DNA of 64,000 nucleotides from Meloidogyne chitwoodi. Taxonomy: Eukaryota > Nematoda > Chromadorea > Rhabditida > Meloidogynidae. The stretch is taken from contig JACZZP010000004.1 in NCBI GenBank assembly GCA_015183035.1, positions 2,046,001 through 2,110,000 on the forward strand. The letters run 5' to 3'. Shown one piece after another: positions 42,648-54,586 of this stretch (positions are counted from its first letter, which is position 1; the number at the start of each line of letters is the position of its first letter). The position numbers were made by a program, and so were the translations under genes. The notes beneath the pieces were generated by a model, which saw only the letters and a program-made list of their open reading frames with translations, was not told where the DNA came from and searched no databases.

Positions 42648-43041
42648 CTAGATCAATGTTCTCCTTTCTTCTTCCTCTTCTTCACCCTCAGTTACAGGGG
42701 GTTTTTTCTTCTTCTTTTCCTTACTTTTCTTGTCTTCACCTTTGTAATAGAAATAGAGGAATCCAACGCAAACGCCAAGAAGAACAAGAATCCTTAAAAA
42801 TAAAATTATTTAAAATTATTAATTAATTAATAACATACGAAAACACGCCTCCTCCCAAAAGAAGCTTTGTATCAGATGACATCCCACTACTTTCTTTTGT
42901 TTCTTGCCTTTTCATTCTCATTTTGTAGACCAAACCATTTTCTTCTTTATAGCCAAAACCATCTTCATTATAAGAAGCAACAAATTGAATGAAGATAATT
43001 AATAGAAGATTAACAATAAAAATTTTGTTGGTTGAGGCCAT
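42648..43041 (-). CDS. Small single-pass membrane protein with signal peptide
   Basis: Two exons (about 42840-43041 and 42648-42796) give a protein of roughly 115 residues. A signal peptide (IFIVNLLLIIFIQFVAS) is followed by a short extracytoplasmic segment (YNEDGFGYKEENGLVYKMRM) with a possible dibasic RMKRQ site. The second hydrophobic helix (LLLGGGVFSILVLLGVCVGFLYFYY) spans the splice junction. The tail is strongly charged (KSKEKKKKKPP, then EEEEERR). The phase across the GTATGT donor is consistent. I do not recognise it; the layout resembles a small type I membrane protein. It lies beside, on the same strand as, the four-pass membrane protein at 43321, about 280 bp apart. Confidence 0.68.
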
Positions 43042-43320
43042 TTATATTTGAAAAAGACAAAAAATAAAATATATAGAAGTTAGGCAAATGAAGACTATTT
43101 TTAAATATTAATTAATTTAAAAAAATTTTTAATGCTTTTATATGATTTTTATAAAGTTAACTTTTAAGGGGTTAACATATTTCTTAGTTAATACAAAAAA
43201 TAAATAATATTAAAAAACGAAAAAATCAAACTTTATTTATATAAAAAGAATAATAAAATTTAATTAAAAAGTAATTTTAAAATAAATTTTAAATATATAT
43301 TAATTAAAAAAAAAGTTTTA
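43042..43320. other. Short intergenic spacer between two minus-strand genes
   Basis: About 280 bp of A+T-rich sequence separates the two membrane-protein genes. The spacing would also suit a nematode operon pair, but no U-rich spacer element was recognised with confidence. Confidence 0.3.
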
Positions 43321-44815
43321 TTAAATTAATTCCAAAGCTACACCCCTTCCTCCTTCATTTCTTCCAAAATTTTGCCTTCCTTTTCTTTCATCTCGAAGTA
43401 ATAAAATTCTTGAAAAATGACTCAAAAAACATCCAATACCAAAAATTAAAAACATTCCAACAAAAAGTTTAAAAGCTGTGCCCATACAGCTATCAAAGGG
43501 AGGCAAGGAATTTGTAAAATCTGAATTGGCTGCAATTGTTGTAAAAATAATTATCAAATAGAAGAATACTAAAAATTAAAAATATTAATTTATAAAATAT
43601 TTGAATTTATTAAGGATTTTTAGATCAAAAAATATGCCAGGCAATTCTCCTAGCGGAAGAGAAGACTAAAAATCAGACAGAATTAAAAAAAAAGAAAACA
43701 ATAAAAATAATAATACTAACAAATTATGCTTGTTAGAGCAATTGATATCCTTTTCTCTATTGTTTCTCCATCCTTTTGAAGTTTATACCTACGGCACATA
43801 ACTAAAGAGGCACCAATGTCGAATATAAAAAGGAACAATTGAAGAAGGATAAAATAGAAGATTGCTCGATACACTTTAAATTTTGATTATTTGAAGAGTG
43901 AAAAGCAAAAAACAAATGTTACAATATACCACACAATGTAACAAGGTGCGTAAGGAACATGTTCCTTACGCACCATAACATGGTGCGTAAGGAACATAAA
44001 AGTTATATTATTTATAAAAATTAAAACTTACTTCCACTAGGCCTTTCAATTTGTACAGAATTGATGTTAAAACTTGACCAAAATTTTTCTTTATTCTCAA
44101 TAAGATCATTCCAACGAATACATTTAATAGGTGAATTAAATGTTTCATAAACACAATCACTTCCAGAAATGCCTCGCTATAAATAATTATTTAATATAAA
44201 AATTATTTTAAAAAATACTAACAATAATACTAATTTGACTTCCTTCCTTAGACAAATGAATCCAATTATTAAATGGTAAAACAAAAATTGTAACACCCAT
44301 TGCAACCAATTCTTTTTTTAATAATTTTTAAAATTAAAAAAAAGTGATTCACTTACTAAACATTGTAGAGAATGTTAAACACCAGAAGCTGATCTAATAT
44401 AAAAAATAGAATTTTTTAAAAGATTTTCGTTTTGTTTAAAAATAAAAATCTTATACTTATAAAAGGAAAAAAATTTTTTAGAGATAAAGTAAATAAATAA
44501 ATATTTATTAAAATTTAAATATTATAAAGTGATGAGCTTAGAATTCAAAATATAATTAAAAATAATTTTAAAATATTTATTGTGAGTTATATGAAAGGTT
44601 TAAAGAAAACTTATGTTAGTGTAAAAGGTTACGTCCAGCTCTCTGATTCTTTCATTCCCTAATTTATTATTTTTCTAAAAATTCTCCCATCATTAAAAAC
44701 ATTTTCTTTTTAATTTATATTCAATTTAATTATTTAACATACTATTCAGATTATAATTATTAAAAAATACCTGATCAAGTGGTTCAACTGATTCAATTGA
44801 TGCAATATCATCCAT
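43321..44815 (-). CDS. Four-pass membrane protein, claudin / nematode Clc-like candidate
   Basis: Six exons (44771-44815, 44357-44393, 44223-44311, 44032-44176, 43721-43873, 43321-43568) sum to 717 nt, a 238-residue protein. Helix 1 (FWCLTFSTMFKLVAMGVTIF) is followed by a loop of about 75 residues holding cysteines in SGSDCVYETFNSPIKCIRW. Helix 2 (AIFYFILLQLFLFDIGASLV) and helix 3 (IALTSIILFFYLIIIFTTIA) are close together; a short loop with one Cys precedes helix 4 (FKLFVGMFLIFGIGCFLSHF) and a basic tail. One long and one short extracellular loop is the claudin-superfamily topology, which nematodes elaborate as Clc-like proteins. The classic W-GLW-C-C signature is not clear, so the family call is tentative. 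The gene itself is well supported by splice phase. Confidence 0.72.
43945..43997. repeat. Perfect 30-bp palindrome plus a third copy of its arm
   Basis: Positions 43945-43974 form a perfect palindrome with arm GGTGCGTAAGGAACA. After 7 bp a further direct copy of the arm follows (43982-43997). It lies in an intron of the four-pass membrane protein gene and is much more G+C-rich than its surroundings. It would form a strong cruciform or RNA hairpin. Confidence 0.8.
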
Positions 44816-46651
44816 TTTACTTAATATTTAATATAAAAGTTGTTTTACATATTTTCCTAAAATTAAAAAAATAAATTTATTAAATTAATTTAAAATAATT
44901 ATTATTGACTATTTTTTAAAGAAAAAAACTAATCAATTTTCTATTGACTAAAAAAAGACTTTAAAGGCTGAAAATAAGTGCGCAAAACATGTGAGAAAAA
45001 GATGGTAAAAATGGATATAAATAAAAATAAAATAGTTTCTTTAAAATAAAAGAAAGTCAAGTACGAAAAAGTTAAAGAAAATATTTATTTATTTTTTCTT
45101 TGGTTTTGGTCGCCAAGTGAACGGCCTTCAGTTTCTCTAACGACCTTCTTATAACCTTTTATTATAATATAATTCTTATCATTTTATTTATTTTTTTTTT
45201 CACACAAATTACTCATCTACTATTTTGGCTGATTCATAATTGATTTTATATTATAAAAATTAAATTTTTAAAAATTAATTAAAATATAAATAATTTAAAT
45301 AAAAGCTAAAATTATTTAAATTATTAAAATTTTAATAATTAATTAACATTCTGTTGTGTTGTTTTTGTAATCAAGTAGTGATTCAAAAAATATTTTTTTT
45401 CATAAAATGACCAATCTTAAAAATTTCATGTTTCTCAAATTTGGACAAAATAAAAAAATCTTGCTAAATATCCTAAGGGAATTGTTTTAAAAAAATAAAG
45501 AGAAAAACTGAGAAAAATCTATATAAAAGAGATGATTAAGAAAAACACACAAAAAGAGGCGCTTTTTGCCGGAACTTGTAAAAAAAGGCAAAAATATTTT
45601 TGACAATTTTTTGAAAAAAAAATATTTTTATCTTTTTAAATATTAATTTAAAAAATAAATAAAGATTATATTATAAAATTTATTAAAATATAAAAAGTAT
45701 TTTTTAGCTGATTCAATCAATTGTTGTTTTAAAAATAAAAAACTATAAAATATATTGCTTTTTTACTTTTGATTAATCATTGAATGAATAATAAATAAAT
45801 TTATTAAAAAAAAAGTATCAAATATAGAAAGCAAAAATAAACAATTATTTAAATTATTTAAAAAATAAATATATTTATTACAGTCACTTTTAGGATTTAA
45901 TAGAGGACAGAAAAAAGAAAGTTTTATTAAAAAATGAAACTTTGACGGAATAATAAATAAATAAAATAAATAAATTAGAATGTAAATATTTTTAAATTAA
46001 ATTATTAAAAATAAATAATAAATAATTGTAATTAAATTATTTTATTAAATTAATTAATTTATTTTACTTAAATAAATTTGTTGTGCTCTTATTTTGTATT
46101 TTTTCTAACAATAAGATGCAGCCAACATAACAAACAATTTTCCAAAAGAATAGAAATAATATTTAAATAAATATTTAAATGAATATTAAATTAATAAAAG
46201 TTTATTTACCTTAGATACCGTCAAAATAAGGCACAGCATTTATTGTTAATTTTATTTAAATTTTTTTTAATTTTTATTTAATGTACTTTTAGGAAGGCCT
46301 GATAGAAGGAAGAAAATTCATAAAGTAAAGGGAATCACTTGATTTGTCAAATGTAAATTGCCTCATACATTCCTTGTGACAGATGGGAGGGTATGCCTGA
46401 TAAACAAAAGGCATTGAAGTCTGGTCTCTTAAAAAATTTTTCCATTGTCTTCGGGCACATGAGGAAGGGCATTATAGAGGGAACAAAATTTTAAACAAAG
46501 GAAGGCATATGATATTTAAATTTTTTAAAGTCAAATGATTTTAGTTAAAACATTCACATGCCCAAGAAAAATTGAGAAAATGGGGCAATATAAAATTAGA
46601 TCCCTGAAACGGCAAAATTCAGTCAATTAAGAGCTTAGAGACTCTTCAAAA
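44816..46651. other. Intergenic region upstream of the cellulase gene
   Basis: Divergent promoter region of the four-pass protein (minus) and the cellulase (plus). The left part is A+T-rich with one mixed block at 45108-45160. From 46290 to 46640 composition shifts to less A+T, with purine-rich words (GGAAGG, GAGGAAGGGC), consistent with the cellulase promoter and leader. No known gland-specific promoter motif could be assigned. Confidence 0.4.
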
Positions 46652-48622
46652 ATGAAGACCTTTTTAACATTTGTTTTACTCCTTTTTAAATTTTACAATA
46701 TTTTTGCTGTTGATCCGCCTTATGGGCAATTGAGTGTAAAAGGTTTTTTATAAATATTTATTTTTAAAATATTTATTTTAAAAAAACAGATAAGGATTTA
46801 TTGGGCAATGGAAAGCAAGTAGCACTTCACGGAATGTCTTTATTCCAATCAAACTTTGAAGAAGGTTTTCCTTTCTATGATCCTCAAGCTATTAAAGCAT
46901 TAACATGTCAATGGAATTCAAATGTTGTACGTGCACCTATGGGAATAGATGATGGTGCTTTGTCTTATACACAAGAGAAAAAAGACAAAAAAGTGTCAGT
47001 TGAAGAAAATGTTCAAACACAAAAAATTGAAAAAGTAATTAATGCAGCTATTGAAGTTGGAATGTATGTAATTGTTGATTGGCATACTCATAATGCAACA
47101 AGTCAAGAAGAGGACGAGGTTATTTAATTAATAAAAAATATATTATCTCAAATGGATTTAGTCATATTATTTAAAAATAGTAATGAATCTATATAATTTA
47201 TTAATAAAACTATCTTTATTAATAAAAATTTATAAAAATCACCCCTACAGTATTTCACAGTTTTAGACATCCAATTAATTTCAAAGTGAAAGGTGTAGCT
47301 AAAGAGAGGGTAGCAAGGTCGAAACCTTCCCAATCACTAAACTTTTACTTTTTTTTTAATTAATATTTCAAATAATTCTTTAAAAGATTAAAATATAAAC
47401 AAATAAAGGAAAATGTTTTTATGGCATTTAATAAATTTATTAAATAAATATTTATTTATTTATTTATAGACAGAATTCTTTACATATATAGCTACAAAAT
47501 ATGGTAAATATAAAAACATTATCTATGAACTATTCAATGAACCAACTACAAATGATTGGCCAGAAGTAAAAATTTATCAACAAAAAATAGTCAATGTTAT
47601 TCGTAAAATTGATCCTTTAAATTTAATTATTGCTGGTACTCCAACATATTCACAACGTGTAGATTTAGCATCTCAGGATAAACTTGAAGGGGAAAATATT
47701 TGTTATTCTCTTCATTTTTATGCTGCTACTCACAAACAAGATTTGCGTGACAAAGTTACAGTGGCACTTGGCAATGTAATTTTTTTTTTAATTATTTTAC
47801 AGAAATTAATTATAATAAAAGTTAGAGACCAATTTAAATATAATTTTAAATTTAATAAACGTACACATTTACACAGAGTTGTGTTACAGCTTAAATTTTG
47901 TTGTGTTAATATTTTGAAAAATATTCTGATTTGTTTTGAGTTTTTTAATAAATGTTTATTTCAACACTCAAATGATGGGGTGTGACATAATCAAAGAGTT
48001 TTGACTTTTTTCTGATTTGTTCTGAAATTTTTTCCCAAAAATAGTAGTTGGAAATTTTAAGTCTAAAATTTTATAATAATTCTTTTATATTTAAAGAAAA
48101 CCTGCGTTTTTGTGTCTGAATATGGAACAGTAGAAAATACTGGAGGTGGAGCTGTGGATGAAGCATCGACAAAAGAGTGGTGGAAATTTCTTGATGAAAA
48201 CAAAATTTCCTATGTTAATTGGGCTCTTAGTAACAAAGCTGAAGGAGCATCAGCATTTAAACCTGGAACTCAAGCATCACAGCTTGGTGTAGATGAACGT
48301 CTGAGTCCATCTGGAACATTGGTTAAAAAGCATCTTATGTCTCAAGAAAACGGTAAGATATTGATTATATGATTATTTTTATTTTAAAAAACAAAATTAA
48401 TCATTTTTAGGTGTCTCATGCATTGGTTCTACTACTGGATCATCTTCTGGTTCCCCTTCTACTACCCCTTCTGGTTCCCCTTCTACTACCCCTTCTGGTT
48501 CCCCTTCTACTACCCCTTCTGGTTCCCCTTCTACTACCCCTTCTGGTTCCCCTTCTACTACCCCTTCTGGTTCCCCTTCTACTACCCCTTCTGGTTCCCC
48601 TTCTACTACCCCTTCTGGTTAA
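46652..48622 (+). CDS. Secreted GH5 beta-1,4-endoglucanase (cellulase) with Ser/Thr/Pro repeat tail
   Basis: It hydrolyses beta-1,4-glucan in plant cell walls and is secreted from nematode gland cells (family knowledge). Five exons (46652-46742, 46790-47118, 47470-47775, 48097-48352, 48411-48622) encode 397 residues. A signal peptide (TFLTFVLLLFKFYNIFA) precedes the GH5 barrel: GKQVALHGMSLFQSN, NVVRAPMGI, VGMYVIVDWHTHNA, the acid/base glutamate in IIYELFNEPTTNDW, CYSLHFYAATHKQDLR, and the nucleophile in VFVSEYGTVENTGGG, with WWKFLDENKISYVNWALSNK after it. The tail has CIGSTTGSSS, then seven copies of GSPSTTPS and a stop. No cellulose-binding module follows. Nematode GH5 genes descend from bacterial ones by horizontal transfer; the introns here show full adaptation. 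Start choice: the only ATG before the signal peptide. Confidence 0.95.
48449..48616 (+). repeat. Seven identical 24-bp tandem units encoding the cellulase linker
   Basis: The unit GGTTCCCCTTCTACTACCCC plus TTCT is repeated seven times with no substitution seen, in frame as GSPSTTPS. Because 24 is divisible by three and the unit has no stop in any forward frame, copy-number change by slippage would keep the protein frame. Perfect identity implies recent expansion or homogenisation. Confidence 0.95.
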
Positions 48623-49258
48623 TGATTTCTATGGATATAAAGATGAAAAAGTTAAATTATGATTGATGAGTTGAATGTATATTTTAACCTTTTTAATTGT
48701 AAATATTCTCATTAGTAAATATTCCCTTAACAAACGAACATTATTTTAATTAGAAGTATATATTCTCTAGTAAAGTTAAACTGAAACTTTGTACAATTTT
48801 TTATAAAAAGTTCTTTTTATTTTGATAAAAGTTAGAAACATTCTTTTAATTTAATTTTGGTTTTGAACTAGGAGAGCATGAAAAGGCTATTTTTCCAATA
48901 AAATTAAAAAATATATACATTAATATAATTAATTAATTAATACAAACAATAACCATTAAAGATAAAAACAAATAAAAAATTTTTATCATTTAGGATGAAT
49001 AAATATACCTATTAATTTTACAAAGTGATTTCTTTAATTAACTTTTAATATACCTAATCGAGAAATTATTTAGTAGAAAAGTATGAAAATTGATTTTATA
49101 TAATTATTTTTGAAAAAATTATAATTAAAAATATATATTATATAAAAAAGAGTGTGAGAGAAAGAGAACTTACTCTGCAATCTCTGTCTTTTTTTATAAA
49201 TTACTAAAAAATTATTTTTTTTTTATTTACATTTGGGGTACATAATTAAATAATATAT
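48623..49258. other. Intergenic region 3' of the cellulase
   Basis: Between convergent genes; A+T-rich. I looked for remnants of a carbohydrate-binding module (conserved Trp and Cys spacing) after the cellulase stop and saw none. Confidence 0.4.
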
Positions 49259-51732
49259 TTAATTAAATAATCTCTTTCTTTGTTTAGCAAAATTAAATAA
49301 ATTTTTAAATAAATTAACATCTTCTCCACATCCTGTTGATTTTATTAATTCTTTGTTTTTAATTATTTCAATTCTTTTTTGTTCAATTTTAGATGAAAAT
49401 AATGGAAACTTTTTTATATTTTTTTCCATTTCCCCTTCTTCATTATCAACTAAAGGAATATATTTTCCTTTTTGTTCAATACATCCATTTGATGCTAATG
49501 TCCAATTTATGTCTGTTTCTTCCATAAAAATAGGTAATAAATATTCTCGGTGAAGAAGACAACGGCCAGTTGGTGTATGGAATGAAATTGTCTGAAAAAA
49601 CAAATTATTTTATTATTTAATTTTTATTTAATATTAAAATTTTCATAAACTCTATAATTCCTTAAAAAGTCCAAATATTCACTTCAACTATAATTAGGTA
49701 TTTCCCAATTATTCCAATATATAACACAAACAAATTGTTTTAAGATTTATTTTAAAATTAGCTTAAATATAAAATAGTTTAATAAATTTATAAAAAAAAA
49801 CAAACATGGCATTCTGACTGATTTAAACATAAAATCATACATTCTGCCAAATTTTGTATATTATCTAATATTCTAATTGGTATACATTTTGAATGAAAAC
49901 GTTGTTGTAAACGAATATCAAAAGGACTAGAATCACGGCATACTCCAAACCGATGGACTTAAAAAATTTATTTTATTAAATTATTATAATACTCCCCCCT
50001 ATTTATAAAGCTATATTCCACATAATTAGCTCTTAATTTAAAAAAATAAAAAAAATTATTTTCCAATTCCATTCATTAATTTTTATTTATAATAATATTT
50101 TTTAACCTTAACCTTAATTGGCGATAAAAAAAATATTTTTTTTCTTCAAAAAATACCTGGAATACACCATTTTTCAGCATAAAGTCCCCCATCCATCTGT
50201 TGAAATTTTATTTGTTTATCAGCTATTTCTTTGTGTAAACGACACTTTCCTCCACCCAAAACATGGCTAAATCCTGCACAATTATATTTTAAACCATCTG
50301 GTCCCTTTATTTAAAAAAATTAATTTAAATTTAATTTAAAATTAAAAAAAAACTTCATTTTCAGAACAAAATTGTGCACATTCCCTTTGTGACCATCCTG
50401 GAAATTCTTCAGAATTTTCATCTTCTCTTTGTCCATCAGGAAATACAAAATAACCTGTTGGTTTTCCTTTAAATTTACAATTTAATAATTCATTATTAGA
50501 TTTTATTAATTCTTCATCATTAGTAGTAAAATCAAGTTGATCTAATAATGATGATAATTCTTCTTCTTCTAATAATTCTTTTTCTTCTCTTAAAAAATAA
50601 TATTTATTTAAAATTAATTAATTTATTTATTTTTACTTTTCTTCTTCTTCATTTATTTTGATTGTTTCAATTGTTGTTGTCTCTTCTTCTTTTTCTACTT
50701 TTTCTTCTTCTTTAGGTTCTTCAATTGGTTTTATTGATGATTCTTTTGTTATACTTGGTGCAGCCAAAACTCTTTTCTTTGCTTGTAATGAAGCTTTAAA
50801 TCTTTGAAGAGGTCCTTTAAAAAATTATTATTTTATTTTAAAATATCTCTATATTACTATTATATAATCCCTTTCTGTTAATTAATCTTTTGAGGATGTT
50901 TAAAAAAAGGTTATCAATAATAAAAGTGACAAAAGATAGGCCAGACAGGTTGCCCTGTTTTTTCAAAAAATAAAAAACCGAAAAAACCCCTAACATAGCC
51001 AGGTGACAGATAATAAAAATAAAATTAAATATAATATTTTAACGTTTTTTTAATTTAATTTTTGTTATAACTAACCAGCACATTCTTGACTACTTGCTGT
51101 TCTTCTATAAAGATCAAAACCATTTGCTGGATGTATTATAGCTGGAATCTTTTTAAAAATAATTTATTTTTTTAATAATTTTATTTATTTTACTTCTCTT
51201 CCATCATGTGAGTATAACCGACAACTGTGTTGTAAATGATCATAAACAACTGAACGGCAAAGACCTAACTAAAAAATTAAAATTAAATTATTTTTTAATT
51301 AAAAATAAAAAAAAACATTATTTTGTTCATTTCCTGTATGAGTAATACATTCTGACAAACATTCCAAAGGGGTTATTCTAAATATTTCAGTTAAAGGTTG
51401 AGAATTGTCAATTGAATGTCTTTCTAATTTTTGGTAACATCTGGCATCTAAAATAATTATTTTTTTATTTTTTTAGATTTTTGAAATTAAAATAATTAAT
51501 TTTAAAAATTCAAAAAAATTTTATTTTTAATAATTATTAAATTTTCGACTTGTATTTATTATTAATGAAAATTTTTTCGCTAAAAAATATAAAAAAATAT
51601 TTTAAAAAATATATTTAATTTTTATTTATTTTAGAAAAAATAAATTAAAAAGGACTAACATTGAAAACCAAAAGATAATTTTATTATTGAAATTACTCCA
51701 ATAATGATACCAAAAAATAAAGAAAAATTCAT
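49259..51732 (-). CDS. Secreted multi-PAN/apple-domain protein
   Basis: A signal peptide (MNFSLFFGIIIGVISIIKLS, ending near FGF) starts at 51732. Exons then give a first PAN/apple domain (ARCYQKLERHSI, PLECLSECITHT, CRSVVYDHLQHSCRLYS). A charged Glu-rich linker (KEEEKVEKEEETTT) follows, then a second Cys-rich PAN-like unit (GWSQRECAQFCSENE, YNCAGFSHVLGGGKCRLHK) and a third (FGVCRDSSPFDIRLQQRF, NLAECMILC, FHTPTGRCLLHREYL). PAN domains bind proteins or sugars in extracellular matrix. Nematodes use them in apical matrix and cuticle proteins, often with ZP domains; no ZP domain or membrane anchor was seen here. The protein ends KQRKRLFN after a basic tail. About eight exons; not every junction was checked by phase. 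A smaller PAN gene lies 3 kb away at 54955. Confidence 0.82.
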
Positions 51733-52891
51733 AACAATTATCAGAATTGTTTTTTATTAAAAAAAGATAAAAAAATAGAGTTGCGGAAATAAAATAATTA
51801 AAAAGAAAAAACAAGTTATTTATTTTGTTAAAGAATTCTTTTTTTATTTATTATGGGTCACTATATAAAAATAAATAAATAAACTCTCATTTACTCTTAT
51901 TTTTATAAACAAGATTTACTTCTGTGAAAACAATGTTTTTTTTTTGTTGGGAGAGATTTTTTTTGTTGGGAGAGATAAAAGAAATAAATTTAAAAGAAAG
52001 AAGAGAAAGTGTTTATTCATCCATCAATTAATTAATTTAGTAATTTTTTATTAAAAAGTGAAATGAATAAAATTGATAAATTTTATCTTAAAAATTTTTT
52101 TATTATTTTTAAAAATTTTGCCTATTTTTTTTCTTATTCTTTTAATTCAACACAACTTTTATGTATAACATTAATATTTTAAAAAAATATTAAAATTAAG
52201 ATAAACATATTTATTTATTTAAACATATACTTTTATATTGTTTACATTATATAAAATATATTTAAATATTACTTTTAAATAAAATTAAATATAATATATA
52301 ATTATAACATCTGTTATTAGTTTTTTAAATAATTAATACTTTTTTTATAAAATTTATTTAAATTAAATAATATTTAAATATCAACTAAAATTAATTATTT
52401 ATTTATTAATAAAGGGTAATTGGCAATTTATTTATTAAATATTCTTAAACAAATATAATAAAAAGTTAATATTTATTTTATTTATTTCAGTACATTTTTT
52501 AATTTTTAAATATTTATTATATTTAATTCCAAAAATGTTGTAAAATTTGTCCTTTATAATTAAATTTATTTATTATTAGCTTGAAAATATTTTTTAATAA
52601 ATTATGAAATCATTCAATTTACATACTTTGGAAAAAGTTTTTTGTGTTTAAAAGTTGTTTGGTTTAATAATTGTTTTTTAATATTTTTTTTTAATTCTCT
52701 CATTGATCAAAATGCGCCGATTGGAGAATTGAGCTTTTATTTGATTCTTCGTCATTAATTTTAGATCTCATTGTCAGGTAAAGTATTGTTTTTTACACTC
52801 TTTTATGAGTTTAGTAGATTGGTGTATTTAAATTAAATATATTATTATTAATTGTTTTTTATTATTTTTTAAATTTAGTAAATTAAATAAT
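51733..52891. other. Intergenic region, divergent promoters of PAN gene and chemoreceptor
   Basis: Very A+T-rich. A repeated phrase TTTTTTTTGTTGGGAGAGAT occurs twice in tandem at 51937-51975. No coding exon was found. Confidence 0.4.
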
Positions 52892-54586
52892 ATGACATTA
52901 TTTCAAATAATTTCCCAATTTGATTATTGGATTTGTATTATTTTTGGATTATTTTTAAATTTATTTTTAATTTGGCTTATTTTATTTAAAACTCCTAAAG
53001 AAATGTTTTATCACAGTCGTATTCTTATTCAAAATTGTCTTTTAGATATTATTTTTTTAATTATTCAAATTTTTGGACAATCAGTAAAATAAATAAATAT
53101 ATTTTTTTAAATTAAATTAAGGTTATAATACTGAAAAACAATGGAAGTTTATATTATACAATACCAACAGGCTTAATTTATATTTTAGGGAAAGATAAAA
53201 TATATTTTTATATACACAGTTTTAGTTCGCAATTAATTTATTTTTTAAATATTTATGGTTTGGCTGTACAATTTATTTATAGATATTTATTATTAAATTA
53301 GTTTAGTTGTTTTTTATTTTTAATAAAAATTAATTAAATAAAAGGGAATAATAAAAATATTGAAAAGAATTAATTAATTTTAATTAAATCAGAATTTTAT
53401 AATAAATTTAATTTAAATTCTGATTATTATTCTTTCATAAACTCAGAATTTTTTTCTAACAAAATTCTTATTTTTCTGATCTTAAGAAAAACAGAAATAT
53501 ATTTTTATTATATAATTTATTTATTTATAATTTCAGAAAATTCTGAATCAGAATTTTTATTTTTTCTTAAAATTCTGAAAAATATTTAATTTTCAGAATT
53601 TTAAGTTCTTACTCTTTACTTTTAATTTTCTGTCAAGTTTTAATTCTGTTAAAATTAATTAAATTAATTTAGTAATTTAACAATTGGATTAATTAAATAT
53701 ACATTAATGATGTTTATTGCTTTATTTATTATGGCTTTTTTGTTTTCAATTTTTATTTTGAATACCACACCATATAATGATTTTAATATTATAGAAAATC
53801 AACAATTAATTAATAATTTAATTTTATTTCAAATATATGATCCTTGTATTAAAGTAAATTATTTTAAATTTAAAATATGAAACTAAAATAATTTAAAAAT
53901 AACCAAAAAATTAAAATAAATTAAACATTTCTTTGTTAATTTAAAGAAAAGTATTTTATTTAAATTATCTATTACATTAATACCTACAATTTTCATTATA
54001 ATTCCATTTTTTATAATAATTATTACTGGAACTAAAATGGTTAAATATGTTGATACTCATGCTTTTCCTGATTCTCAATTAAAAAATTATGTTAAACAAC
54101 TTACAAAAAATTTAATTATTTTGGTATAATTTTAAAATTAAAATATTAAAAAAAATATTAAATAGGGTATTTAACGAAAAAAACAAAATAAATAAATTAA
54201 ATATTATAAAAATATTTTTTGTTTGTTTATGTAAGAGATTTAAAAATTTTTTAATTTAAATATGGGTAGTCTTTTTAAAATAAATTAAATCTTCATACAA
54301 ACTTTTAAAAATTATTAAAATAATAAAATAATTAAAAATAAAATTAATTAAGGCAATTATTCCATTTATGTCTTTTATAGCAACGGCTATCTTTAGTTTT
54401 ATTGGTTCTTCACTTATTTGTAACTCAACTAGTGAAATAAATACAATTAAATTTAGTTTACAATATATTTTATTTATTTTTATTCATCAAATACCTTTAT
54501 TTAATCCAATTATTTGTATTTTAACAAATAAACCCTATAAAATTTTTGTTTATGGTCGTTTAAATAAAATTGTACCAATTTTATAA
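52892..54586 (+). CDS. Seven-transmembrane chemoreceptor-like GPCR (nematode Str/Srd/Srj superfamily)
   Basis: Exons from about 52892-53083, 53122-53300, 53673-53851, 53946-54123 and 54354-54586 give about 320 residues with seven hydrophobic helices: WICIIFGLFLNLFLIWLIL, NCLLDIIFLIIQIFG, LIYFLNIYGLAVQFIYRYLL, LMMFIALFIMAFLFSIFIL, LIPTIFIIIPFFIIIITG, FMSFIATAIFSFIGS, and the last one ending with PLFNPIICILTNKPYKIFV. The N-P-I/L followed by a K-P-Y motif after helix 7 is the hallmark of Srd/Str-type nematode receptors, which sense chemicals at amphid neurons. The IYRYLLL motif after helix 3 replaces the DRY-like motif, as in this superfamily. The start ATG gives a short N-terminus as usual. Subfamily is not resolved. 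Confidence 0.82.
53385..53640. repeat. Cluster of CAGAATTTT / AAAATTCTG inverted words in receptor intron
   Basis: About ten copies of TCAGAATTTT or its complement occur within 250 bp, some pairing closely (AATCAGAATTTT at 53387 with AAATTCTGATT at 53413; TTCAGAAAATTCTGAATCAG near 53535). This would give a strongly folded intron. Likely a decayed palindromic repeat rather than a functional element. Confidence 0.5.

Noticed and set aside
48411..48666. Two additional long open frames through the cellulase linker (Leu/Pro/Val and Phe/Tyr/Trp/Pro repeats)
   Set aside because: They are the other two frames of the 24-bp tandem repeat, which has no stop in any forward frame; the cellulase frame is the one continuous by splice phase with the catalytic domain.
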